A stretch of DNA of 10,477 bases. Source: Thermoplasmata archaeon. Lineage in GTDB: Archaea; Thermoplasmatota; Thermoplasmata; Lutacidiplasmatales; UBA184. Under the pieces are notes generated by a model. The model did no database searches. It saw only the letters and a list, made by a program, of their open reading frames with translations, and was not told where the DNA came from. Location: the NCBI GenBank assembly GCA_021848165.1, contig JAJZMW010000134.1:1-10477 (forward strand), written 5' to 3'. Positions within the stretch are counted from its first letter, which is position 1. Each line of letters starts with the position of its first letter. Shown in pieces: positions 1 to 6,369 of this stretch. The translations under genes and the position numbers were made by a program.

Positions 1-131
1 AACGACGCGCGGAGGGCGGGTGGCACTATCGGGGGCCGATCCTCATCGCGCTCTTCTGGTTCGGTCTCTACGCGATCCGCTTCGGCCTCGAGGACGGGGT
101 CCTCGGGGGATACTCGGTCTTCCTCCCGCCC
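1..131 (+). repeat. Direct repeat copy A (second copy at 4159-4289)
   Basis: Aligned by eye with an offset of 4158, bases 1-131 match 4159-4289 at all positions except base 80 (C here, G at 4238). The match stops at base 132. It may extend leftwards beyond the window. Both copies lie in the same coding frame of paralogous membrane-protein genes. The high nucleotide identity suggests a recent duplication or gene conversion. Confidence 0.9.
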
Positions 132-386
132 CCTGCGTCCCGAGGAAGGCCGGGATCCCGGCGCGCGTTCGCCCACGTCCCTCCCATGGAGCGCCCATCG
201 GCCCTCCGTGGGCGACGCGATCCCTCGTCCGACCGGAAGAGGCCACCGCAATCCTCCGATCGGCCTCGGTCCACGTCTTCGAGGCGCCCGTCGATGGCCC
301 CGCGTCTATGGTTCGTGGCTCCCGACCCGTCCAAACTAGGTTTATCAGGGGCCACGCCATCGCTCTTTCCCGTCGGTTTGACATGA
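3..386 (+). CDS. 3' part of a multi-pass membrane protein gene, paralogue of the gene at 3861-4730; 5' end outside the window, possibly degraded
   Basis: The frame beginning at base 3 reads RRAEGGWHYRGP and then a hydrophobic helix (ILIALFWFGLYAIRFGLEDG). This is the same as residues 101-143 of the five-helix protein encoded at 3861-4730. From base 132 the match stops abruptly. The frame continues in arginine/proline/serine-rich sequence to a TGA at 384-386, with neither the fifth helix nor the C-terminal zinc ribbon of the paralogue. No CxxC pair appears in the other two forward frames either, so a simple frameshift does not recover the zinc ribbon. I infer a truncated or recombined copy of the membrane protein. 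Whether it is functional cannot be judged without the upstream part. Its stop overlaps the next start (ATGA). Confidence 0.55.
   Translation, partial: RRAEGGWHYRGPILIALFWFGLYAIRFGLEDGVLGGYSVFLPPPASRGRPGSRRAFAHVPPMERPSALRGRRDPSSDRKRPPQSSDRPRSTSSRRPSMAPRLWFVAPDPSKLGLSGATPSLFPVGLT
341..347 (+). promoter_or_regulatory. Candidate TATA box for the gene at 383
   Basis: TTTATCA in otherwise very GC-rich sequence is centred about 39 bases upstream of the ATG at 383. It is preceded by the A-containing stretch CAAACTAGG. Archaeal transcription usually starts about 25-27 bases after the TATA centre, which would give a leader of roughly 12 bases. This agrees with the lack of a Shine-Dalgarno sequence before this ATG. 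Confidence 0.45.
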
Positions 387-1834
387 CCGGCTCCCCTCCA
401 TCGCCCTCGGTCCCGGTCGGCTCAACTCCTCCTCCCCCGGGGGCTCCAGGATGGGCGTCGCCCGTTCGGCCGAAGCGGACGGGGCTCTATGCCGGGGTCG
501 CCGCTGTGGTGATCGTCGCGGCAGTAGTGGTCGGGTTGGGGTTCGCGAACGTGATCCCGGGCTTTCATTTGGGGGGAGCCGGGGGAGGCTCGGGCGGTCA
601 TTCGACGCAGTACACGGTTACCTTCTCCGAGACCGGGCTTCCGGCCGGGACGACGTGGTCGATTACGCTCGGCGGATCGACGCAGAGTTCGAGCGGGTCC
701 ACGATCTCCTTCACGGAAGGGAACGGTTCGTACTCGTTTTCCGTCGGCTCCGTTTCCGGGTATCAAGCCTCTCCGAGCTCCGGGACGGTGGCCATCAACG
801 GCACTGCCGTTACCCAGTCGGTGACGTTTACCCCAAGGGCCCTCACGTACACGGTCACGTTCACCGAATCCGGACTCGGATCCGGAGTCTCCTGGACCGT
901 GACCCTCGATTCCACAAGCCAGTCCTCCAGCTCCCGCTCCATCGCCCTGAACGGTATCTCGGACGGGGCCCACACCTTCGCGGTGGCTGCATCGGGCTAC
1001 ACGGCGACTCCGAGCAGCGGTACCATCACGGTAAGCGGTGCCAACGTGAGCCAGTCGATCGTCTTCACCTCCGGAGGCGGCGGCGGGAGCGGCCAGACCT
1101 CAGGTCCGGCCGAAGCCGCGGCGCTGAGCGCGGCGTCCGGGTACTCCGGCGGTGGCTGGCACGTGGTTGTGGCGTGGGCGTTTGCCATTCCCTCCGCGGC
1201 GTCGTGGCCCCCGCAGATCTTTGACAATTTCACCACCTCCGGATGCACCTCGACAACATGGATCGGGGGCGAGCCCTCGTCGATCAACCTCCCTGCGACG
1301 TCCTCCTCGGCTTCGGCGGGGGCCTCGGCGGCCTGGATCATCCTCTTGTCCCAATCCTCGACGGGCTCGTTGCTGCTGACCGACGTCTTCAGTGGTACTG
1401 CGACCCTGTTGACGTACTCAACGGGAGGATCTTGCGCGTTTTATGTGGCCTTTTCCATGGTCGGGACCATCAACTCGTCGCAGGCGGCGAACGTTGCGAA
1501 TGCGAACGGAGGGGCGGCGTTCCTGTCAGCCCATTCCGACTCATCCCGACTCTACGTCGGAATCGGGTCGGCCCTACCCTACATCTACGCTGCGTGGGTG
1601 ATCAGCTACACGACGTGCGGGATCACCCAGACATCCGGAACCGGCTACTTCTTCAACGCTACCGTGAACGGGACCTCGGGCCAGCTCATCCATTCGAGCA
1701 CCGGTACGGAGAGCTGTACTGGGAGCGCTACGGGAGCCGCGGCAAGCCTCCTCGCTGCTTCGCCGTCGATGGCTTCGGATCCGGGAGCCTCCCTGCGCGC
1801 GACCCCGGTGGGCGTGTCGAGCCGCCGGCCGTAG
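383..1834 (+). CDS. Membrane-anchored surface protein with two Ig-like repeats
   Basis: The 483-residue protein was started at the ATG at 383 because the frame upstream has shadow composition and a TATA-like element lies about 39 bases before it. Residues 1-34 are a proline-rich, probably cytoplasmic tail. Residues 36-58 form one transmembrane helix (YAGVAAVVIVAAVVVGLGF), and a glycine linker follows. Two Ig-like repeats (about 76-150 and 155-229) share the pattern YTVTF.E.GL..G..W.VTL and GY.A.PSSGT, followed by a second glycine linker. The remaining part (about 245-455) is an unrecognised Ser/Thr/Ala-rich domain with four cysteines (288, 351, 412, 445), which could form disulphides outside the cell. 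Several NxS/T sequons fit surface exposure and N-glycosylation. The last 30 or so residues look like unstructured tail. The function is unknown; adhesion or envelope structure is a guess from the Ig-like architecture, which recurs in the gene at 2186. Confidence 0.8.
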   Translation: MTGSPPSPSVPVGSTPPPPGAPGWASPVRPKRTGLYAGVAAVVIVAAVVVGLGFANVIPGFHLGGAGGGSGGHSTQYTVTFSETGLPAGTTWSITLGGSTQSSSGSTISFTEGNGSYSFSVGSVSGYQASPSSGTVAINGTAVTQSVTFTPRALTYTVTFTESGLGSGVSWTVTLDSTSQSSSSRSIALNGISDGAHTFAVAASGYTATPSSGTITVSGANVSQSIVFTSGGGGGSGQTSGPAEAAALSAASGYSGGGWHVVVAWAFAIPSAASWPPQIFDNFTTSGCTSTTWIGGEPSSINLPATSSSASAGASAAWIILLSQSSTGSLLLTDVFSGTATLLTYSTGGSCAFYVAFSMVGTINSSQAANVANANGGAAFLSAHSDSSRLYVGIGSALPYIYAAWVISYTTCGITQTSGTGYFFNATVNGTSGQLIHSSTGTESCTGSATGAAASLLAASPSMASDPGASLRATPVGVSSRRP

Positions 1835-2185
1835 ACCTTCTGCCACGGCGAAGCCTCCCCTGGGCACCGCGTTCGAAAGAGCACTTCGGAGTCCCGCCTC
1901 GATCTAGCGGCCGTCTCGGCGTTCGCGGGGGTCGCCGAGCCTACGGACCGTGCCCAGATCGCGCCCGTTCGCCCCACCCCTCCGAGGCGAACCACGCGGA
2001 AGTCGGAGGGGGGGCCCGGGTTCAGATGCGCTCCGGGAGGACCACCGCGAGGGGGGAACACGACCGTTCTCGGAACTCGGTCGAGTTCGCAAGGGCGGCG
2101 CCGGATTCCTGTTTGGTAGGGCCGTCTCACCGCGCCTCCTCGAAGAAAGAAGGACCAAATAGCGGGCCACCCGTACACTCGGTGT
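1835..2185. other. 351-base intergenic region without a supported gene
   Basis: Frames crossing this stretch have shadow-type composition (Arg/Pro/Gly-rich, no domain). Two small inverted repeats are visible: CTCGGCG (1915-1921) with CGCCGAG (1933-1939), and CGACCG (2061-2066) with CGGTCG (2078-2083), the latter extended inward by TTC/GAA. The second could fold in RNA. No tRNA features and no poly-T termination tract are seen. The last 30 bases hold a probable promoter for the gene at 2186. Confidence 0.5.
2156..2162 (+). promoter_or_regulatory. Candidate TATA box for the gene at 2186 (leaderless start)
   Basis: CAAATAG is centred 27 bases before the A of the ATG at 2186 and follows a purine-rich run (GAAGAAAGAAGG) that could contribute to TFB binding. 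This spacing is the one expected for a leaderless archaeal transcript. It agrees with the absence of a convincing Shine-Dalgarno sequence. Confidence 0.5.
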
Positions 2186-3829
2186 ATGCAGAGAGACCCG
2201 CTCGCGGGTCGATCGGCCGTCGCGGTTCTCCTCCTCACAGCCATCGTCCTACTGTGGGCCCTGTCGGCGATCGTCGGCCCCACTTACGCCCAACCGAGGA
2301 CTCCTCCGTCCAGCCGAGAGAACACGCTCGTGCCCTTCTCTCCGAGTGCGTCCGCCGTTCTCGCGACCGGCGGCTCGCCGACGGTGGCGCTGGACCTCCT
2401 GAATGGGAGTACGTACGTTTCCCCATCCCTGCTCGAAACGAGCTACGTCGATGGTTCCGCGAATCGATCCCTGCCCTCGCTCTTGACGGGGAACGCCACG
2501 TCCGCGTTCTGGGGCTCACGCGCCCCGGTCCTGATGATGTCGCCGGACACCCTTCCCTATAGCGTGGGCTTGTTCCTCTACTCCGCCACTCCGGGGGATT
2601 CCGTCTCGATCCAGTCGGTCGGGGTGGGGTCTCCGTCCATCGCCTCGGGGGACGGCTTGGTGGAGTATCTCTTCTTGACGCCCGTGTCGAACGTCAGCTG
2701 GGAGTTCCCATACTGGGCGGGCGGGCCGAGTGGGATCGGCGGCGGAGAGGGAACCCTCGTCTTTCCCGACTCGATCACACCGTACATCGTCGTGCAATGG
2801 GAACCGTTCGGTTGCAGCAACTCCTGTTTCAATCTCTACATGGTGACCCCAGATCCCGGGGGCAATGTCTCGGGTGCGAACATTCAGGCCATGGGGCCTC
2901 TCGGTTCGCCCCCGGGGGTGGCTCCGAATGGGGGAGACTATCTCGCGTTCGAGACAAACTACTCGATTCGCACCCACACCTTGTCCGCCCAGATGACGGA
3001 TGAGAACAACACGTCGGTCGATTATCGGCTCTCTACGAATCTGTCCCAGGACGGTTTCTCGCCGACGTACAACGGCTCCCGCAGCTACTACTTTGGAGCG
3101 GGCGGCAGCGCGGGAGGCTACGGACAGTCCAGCTGGGGAATTTTGTACAGCGCCGTATCCTCGTCGGCCTCCCCCCGCTTCGCCTACCTCGTGACCTTCA
3201 CGAGCAGCGGCCTTCCGCCGGGAACGAGCTGGGCCGTCACGCTCGGAGGAATACCTCAATCCTCCACGGCACGCACGATCACTTTCACCGAACCGAACGG
3301 GACGTACCCGTTCGCGATCGAGAACCTCACGGGGTACACGGCCAACCCCTCGTCGGGGAGCCTCTCGGTGGGCGGGGCCCCGGTGACGGAGGCCGTCTCG
3401 TTCGGCGGCAACGGAGGTGGGGGGAGTGGAGGGCTTCCTCCCCTTCTCGGGCTCCCGGGCCTTGAAGGATACATCGTCGTCGGCGCCACCGTGACGGTGG
3501 CGCTCATCGTGGGGCTGCTGGCGGCCCTACACACCTACGCCGCCACGGGCGGCGCGGCGGTGGCGGGGGGAGCGGCGGGTCGTCGGGCCCTCCGACGAAA
3601 ACGAAAGCTCGCGACGAATGCCCCGAGCGGATCCCCTCCTTCGGCGCCCGCCGCTGGTCCGACCTCGTCCGCGACCGGGCCTGGCGCCGGCTCGCCTCCT
3701 CCCCCGGGGAACGCCCCGTCCACGGGGGCTCCCGCCGTCCCCTCGTCGCCGGCCCTCGCCTGTCCGAGTTGCGGGAACCCCTACGCCGGGACCGAGAAGT
3801 TCTGCCTGTCGTGCGGTCGACCGCGGTAG
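2186..3829 (+). CDS. Secreted type I membrane protein: ectodomain, Ig-like domain, transmembrane helix, cytosolic zinc ribbon
   Basis: The protein has 547 residues. Residues 1-35 are a Sec-type signal peptide (h-region AVAVLLLTAIVLLWALSAIV, probable cleavage after TYA). Residues about 40-325 form an unrecognised beta-rich ectodomain with many NxS/T sequons and one close cysteine pair (C210, C214). An Ig-like domain at about 333-407 carries the pattern found twice in the gene at 383. After a Gly-rich linker, a transmembrane helix (428-449) is followed by a basic stop-transfer patch (RRALRRKRK, 466-474). A Pro/Ser/Ala linker leads to a C-terminal zinc ribbon (CPSC at 526-529, CLSC at 540-543). 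The basic patch places the zinc ribbon in the cytoplasm. The next gene starts 31 bases downstream and also ends in a zinc ribbon, so the pair is probably one operon. The zinc ribbon might mediate protein contacts or link surface sensing to the cytoplasm (inference). No enzyme motif was recognised. Confidence 0.85.
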   Translation: MQRDPLAGRSAVAVLLLTAIVLLWALSAIVGPTYAQPRTPPSSRENTLVPFSPSASAVLATGGSPTVALDLLNGSTYVSPSLLETSYVDGSANRSLPSLLTGNATSAFWGSRAPVLMMSPDTLPYSVGLFLYSATPGDSVSIQSVGVGSPSIASGDGLVEYLFLTPVSNVSWEFPYWAGGPSGIGGGEGTLVFPDSITPYIVVQWEPFGCSNSCFNLYMVTPDPGGNVSGANIQAMGPLGSPPGVAPNGGDYLAFETNYSIRTHTLSAQMTDENNTSVDYRLSTNLSQDGFSPTYNGSRSYYFGAGGSAGGYGQSSWGILYSAVSSSASPRFAYLVTFTSSGLPPGTSWAVTLGGIPQSSTARTITFTEPNGTYPFAIENLTGYTANPSSGSLSVGGAPVTEAVSFGGNGGGGSGGLPPLLGLPGLEGYIVVGATVTVALIVGLLAALHTYAATGGAAVAGGAAGRRALRRKRKLATNAPSGSPPSAPAAGPTSSATGPGAGSPPPPGNAPSTGAPAVPSSPALACPSCGNPYAGTEKFCLSCGRPR

Positions 3830-3860
3830 GGCCCGCGCCAAGGAGGCCGATCGGCGAACC

Positions 3861-4730
3861 ATGGCGGTCGGCTTCTCCTTCACGGACGTTCTCCTGCTCC
3901 CGGCCCTGATCGGCTACACGATCTGGTGGGCGTTCGACCTGCGCAAGGGGGCTCGGGTCCGGCGCTCGACCCTCGCGTTGCACCTGGTCGTCTACGGGCT
4001 CGCGGCGTTCTACGTTTGGGCGGTCTCGCTCGGGGAGATCGTCCTGGCGGGCGGATCGTCGTCGGATCTGACGTGGGTCTGGACGATGCTCCTGAGCGCG
4101 GTGGCGGTCGTCGCCGCCGAGGTCGGGATCTGGTACGGCGAGCACCGGATGGTCGTCGAACGACGCGCGGAGGGCGGGTGGCACTATCGGGGGCCGATCC
4201 TCATCGCGCTCTTCTGGTTCGGTCTCTACGCGATCCGGTTCGGCCTCGAGGACGGGGTCCTCGGGGGATACTCGGTCTTCCTCCCGCCCGGCCCCGGGCC
4301 CCCGGCCGGCGTTTCGCTCGATGCGTTCATCGACACCGTGCTCGTTGTCGCCTCGCTCTACCTGGTCAGCTTCGGGTTCCTGCTCGGGATCACCGGGTCG
4401 ATCTGGCGCCACCACCAGCGCTCGCTCACCGACGGCTCCCTCGGGGAGCCTCGTGCGTCCCCCGAGGGATCCCCGTCCCACGGAGGGGCGAACCGGTCGG
4501 CCGCACGGCGTGGGACAGCCACGTCGGGCTCGCCCACGATGGGATCCAGCCAGCGGATCGCTTCGGATCGCCGCGGCCCCTCGAGCGCGGGGGATCCTCC
4601 GTCGTCGCTCCTCGAGGTCGCGGCTCCGGGCGCGACCTTGACCTGCCCGCGCTGCGGATCGCCTTGGCCCAGCTCGGTCGCGTACTGCGGGGAGTGCGGG
4701 GCTCCCCTCCCGCGGCCGGACCGGACCTAG
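3861..4730 (+). CDS. Five-helix integral membrane protein with C-terminal zinc ribbon
   Basis: The 289-residue protein was started at the ATG at 3861. An AAGGAGG-like motif (3839-3845) lies about 15 bases upstream, a little far for ideal spacing, and the longer frame from 3618 overlaps the previous gene with shadow composition. Hydrophobic segments are at about 6-26, 38-63, 72-93, 111-128 and 153-181. They are followed by a roughly 75-residue polar, low-complexity linker and a zinc ribbon with CPRC (262-265) and CGEC (276-279). With five helices and a cytosolic zinc ribbon, the N-terminus would be outside. No transporter or enzyme motif is recognised, so the function is unknown. It is probably co-transcribed with the zinc-ribbon surface protein upstream, suggesting that they work together. 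Residues 101-143 are encoded by the direct repeat shared with the window start. Its TAG stop lies inside a 14-base palindrome and coincides with the stop of the convergent phosphoesterase gene. Confidence 0.85.
   Translation: MAVGFSFTDVLLLPALIGYTIWWAFDLRKGARVRRSTLALHLVVYGLAAFYVWAVSLGEIVLAGGSSSDLTWVWTMLLSAVAVVAAEVGIWYGEHRMVVERRAEGGWHYRGPILIALFWFGLYAIRFGLEDGVLGGYSVFLPPGPGPPAGVSLDAFIDTVLVVASLYLVSFGFLLGITGSIWRHHQRSLTDGSLGEPRASPEGSPSHGGANRSAARRGTATSGSPTMGSSQRIASDRRGPSSAGDPPSSLLEVAAPGATLTCPRCGSPWPSSVAYCGECGAPLPRPDRT
4159..4289 (+). repeat. Direct repeat copy B (first copy at 1-131)
   Basis: This copy lies inside the five-helix membrane protein gene and encodes the loop before helix 4, helix 4, and the following loop. 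It differs from bases 1-131 only at 4238 (G versus C), which changes a codon CGC to CGG and leaves arginine unchanged. Beyond 4289 the two loci diverge completely. Confidence 0.9.
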
Positions 4731-4735
4731 GTCCG
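4722..4735. other. 14-base perfect palindrome centred on a shared CTAG stop for two convergent genes
   Basis: CGGACCTAGGTCCG is its own reverse complement. Its central CTAG (4727-4730) supplies TAG to the plus-strand membrane protein gene and TAG to the minus-strand phosphoesterase gene, so the two coding regions overlap by four bases. As RNA it is too tight for a stable hairpin loop, so a protein-binding or purely coincidental role is more likely than a hairpin terminator. No T-tract is present. Confidence 0.7.
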
Positions 4736-6256
4736 TCCATTTCGAGAGCGGCGGGGAACGCGGAGATCTCGCGCGCGGCCGGCCGATCCCACGGCCCCGC
4801 ACCTCCCGGGGGAGACGCGTCGCCGGTTCGGAGCGAGAGTGCCCGACTCCCGGTCGAGCGGTCCTCCCCGCGCGGCGACCCTCAGGCGAAGAGGTCGAGG
4901 TTCGCCGAGGATCCGCTCGCTCTCTCCCCGGCCGGGGGATCGGTGGGTCGCCGGACCGTCGAGAGGAGGGAGGGCCGGCGACGCGGGCGCCGGTCCGAAG
5001 GTCACGTTGGTCGGAAGGAGGAACGGAGCCCGGGGCGCCTGCGAGAAGTCGAAGAAGCAGGAGGAGAGGGAGGGGGCGCTGGCGACGCGGGCGTTGAGCC
5101 ACGGAAGGTTCCAATTCGCGTCGATGAAATGGAGGATCGAGGCCGGGTCGAGCACCTCCGAACAGATGCTTCCCGCCGGGGTCCACGGCGAGATGACGAG
5201 GAACGGCACGCGAAACCCATCCATGCCGGTCGAGGTCGTCGGCGGGACCAGCGGGTCCCAGAACCCCCCGTTCTCGTCGTAGAACACCACGATCGCCGAG
5301 GAGTTCCAGATGGGGCTCTGCTCGATCTCGTTGACGACCGCCACCGTCCACGCCTCGCCCAAGGTCACGTTCTCCGGCGGGTGCTCGCTATACAGGGGGC
5401 TGGTCGACGGGTCGAGATAGACGACGGAAGGAGGGGCCGGTCCATTCACCTGGGCCGCGAGATCCGACACGGGGAGGAGGCGGGGGGCGTTGCACGGCGA
5501 GCCGACCAGCGACGGGTAGTAGTCGGGAGCGAGCCCCTGCGACGTGTTCGACGCGTACTCGTACTCCCAGGGCACGTCCGCGTCGGTGAGTTGGTTGAGC
5601 ACGGTCGGTTGGTCCGTCACGTTCGCCGGGGGCGTGGAGTCGGCGTTCCACGTCCCGACGTTCGCGCTCAGGTCGAAGACCCGGTTCGGGTCCGTTGGTC
5701 CGAGCACGCCGGTAAAGAACCGATCGCCGACGGCGTAGTTCCGCGCGTAGGCGTAGTAGTCGGGGAGTTGGGCCGACGTGTAGTAGCCGACCGCGTCCTG
5801 CGGAGCGGGATCGCCGGACGCGTTCGCCTCGGCCACGAAGAGGTCGTTGCGCCCGTGGTCGAGGTCCGTCCGGCCCGCGGACGCCGTGTGGGGCATATCG
5901 GGGGTCGAGCTTCCCGGTAGGGCGAACGGGGGGACGACCGTGGAGCTGTTGAACGCGACCGGGAACGACCCGTTCGGAGGATTCCCGAGCACGCCCGGAA
6001 GATCGCCGAAGTAATTCTCGAACGCGTGGTTTTCCTTGACGAGGACGAACAGGTGCTGGATCGGCGTCGCGGTCGGCGGCGATGCCTGCCACGCCACCGG
6101 GCAGCTTCCGGGGCTCGTGGCGGAGCCGGTGACGACCAGGTTCGCCGCCACGGTGGCGACCGCGATCACCACGCCGATCCCTACCGCGGCGAGGGTGCGA
6201 GCGATCGGCGGGGGGACGATGCCCGGAGCTCGGGTCCTCCCGTTCGCTCCCCTCAT
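4727..6256 (-). CDS. Exported phosphoesterase of the phospholipase C / acid phosphatase family
   Basis: The product is 509 residues from the ATG at 6256, chosen because a GAGG motif (6261-6264, complement) precedes it by 4 bases and a hydrophobic signal/anchor segment (about 19-45) follows directly. A longer frame to 6499 would cross the divergent gene. Motifs of the phosphoesterase family (Pfam PF04185) appear in order: KENHAFENYFG (about 74-84), GPTDPNRVF (186-194), YSEHPP (289-294), YDENGGFWD (326-334) and RVPFLVISPW (349-358). Members hydrolyse phosphodiester or phosphomonoester bonds, for example in phospholipids or organic phosphate. Here the active site would lie outside the cell, and phosphate scavenging is a reasonable inference. 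In the fourth motif, bacterial relatives often have DEHGG and DH where this protein has DENGG and DP; this may alter metal binding. Family-like sequence ends near residue 425, leaving about 85 Arg/Pro/Gly-rich residues up to the stop, perhaps read-through into former non-coding sequence. The substrate is not determinable. Confidence 0.85.
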   Translation of the reverse strand: MRGANGRTRAPGIVPPPIARTLAAVGIGVVIAVATVAANLVVTGSATSPGSCPVAWQASPPTATPIQHLFVLVKENHAFENYFGDLPGVLGNPPNGSFPVAFNSSTVVPPFALPGSSTPDMPHTASAGRTDLDHGRNDLFVAEANASGDPAPQDAVGYYTSAQLPDYYAYARNYAVGDRFFTGVLGPTDPNRVFDLSANVGTWNADSTPPANVTDQPTVLNQLTDADVPWEYEYASNTSQGLAPDYYPSLVGSPCNAPRLLPVSDLAAQVNGPAPPSVVYLDPSTSPLYSEHPPENVTLGEAWTVAVVNEIEQSPIWNSSAIVVFYDENGGFWDPLVPPTTSTGMDGFRVPFLVISPWTPAGSICSEVLDPASILHFIDANWNLPWLNARVASAPSLSSCFFDFSQAPRAPFLLPTNVTFGPAPASPALPPLDGPATHRSPGRGESERILGEPRPLRLRVAARGGPLDRESGTLAPNRRRVSPGRCGAVGSAGRARDLRVPRRSRNGRT

Positions 6257-6320
6257 CGATCCTCGCGAGCCCCGGGGGCGACGAACGTGCCGCCGGTCGA
6301 CCTCCCAGGTCGGGACCGAG

Positions 6321-6327
6321 TATAAAT
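6321..6327. promoter_or_regulatory. Single TATA-like element between two divergent genes
   Basis: TATAAAT on the plus strand, ATTTATA on the minus strand, is the only AT-rich patch in the 113 bases between the starts at 6256 and 6370. On the plus strand, a start site about 27 bases downstream would fall near 6351, leaving a leader of about 19 bases. On the minus strand it would fall near 6297, giving a leader of about 40 bases with a Shine-Dalgarno motif. One element may serve one gene or both; no second candidate was found. Confidence 0.6.
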
Positions 6328-6369
6328 CGGCCGGCGGCTCTCCGCGGTTCCTACCGGCCGGCGAAGACG

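Noticed and set aside
1243..2562. Plus-strand open frame of 439 codons that would fill the 1835-2185 gap
   Set aside because: Shadow composition, overlaps two better genes, and has no domain or start signal.
3618..3860. Upstream extension of the five-helix protein to 3618
   Set aside because: The extension overlaps the zinc-ribbon region of the previous gene and is Arg/Pro-rich; the ATG at 3861 follows a ribosome-binding-like motif and leads straight into a membrane helix.
3504..5351. Long minus-strand open frame of 615 codons
   Set aside because: It is Arg/Pro/Gly-rich without any domain and lies opposite the well-supported membrane-protein genes; a shadow caused by rare stop codons at high GC.
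3926..5920. Plus-strand open frame of 664 codons across the membrane protein and the phosphoesterase
   Set aside because: Its translation is arginine-rich with no motif, while the phosphoesterase motifs lie in order on the other strand.
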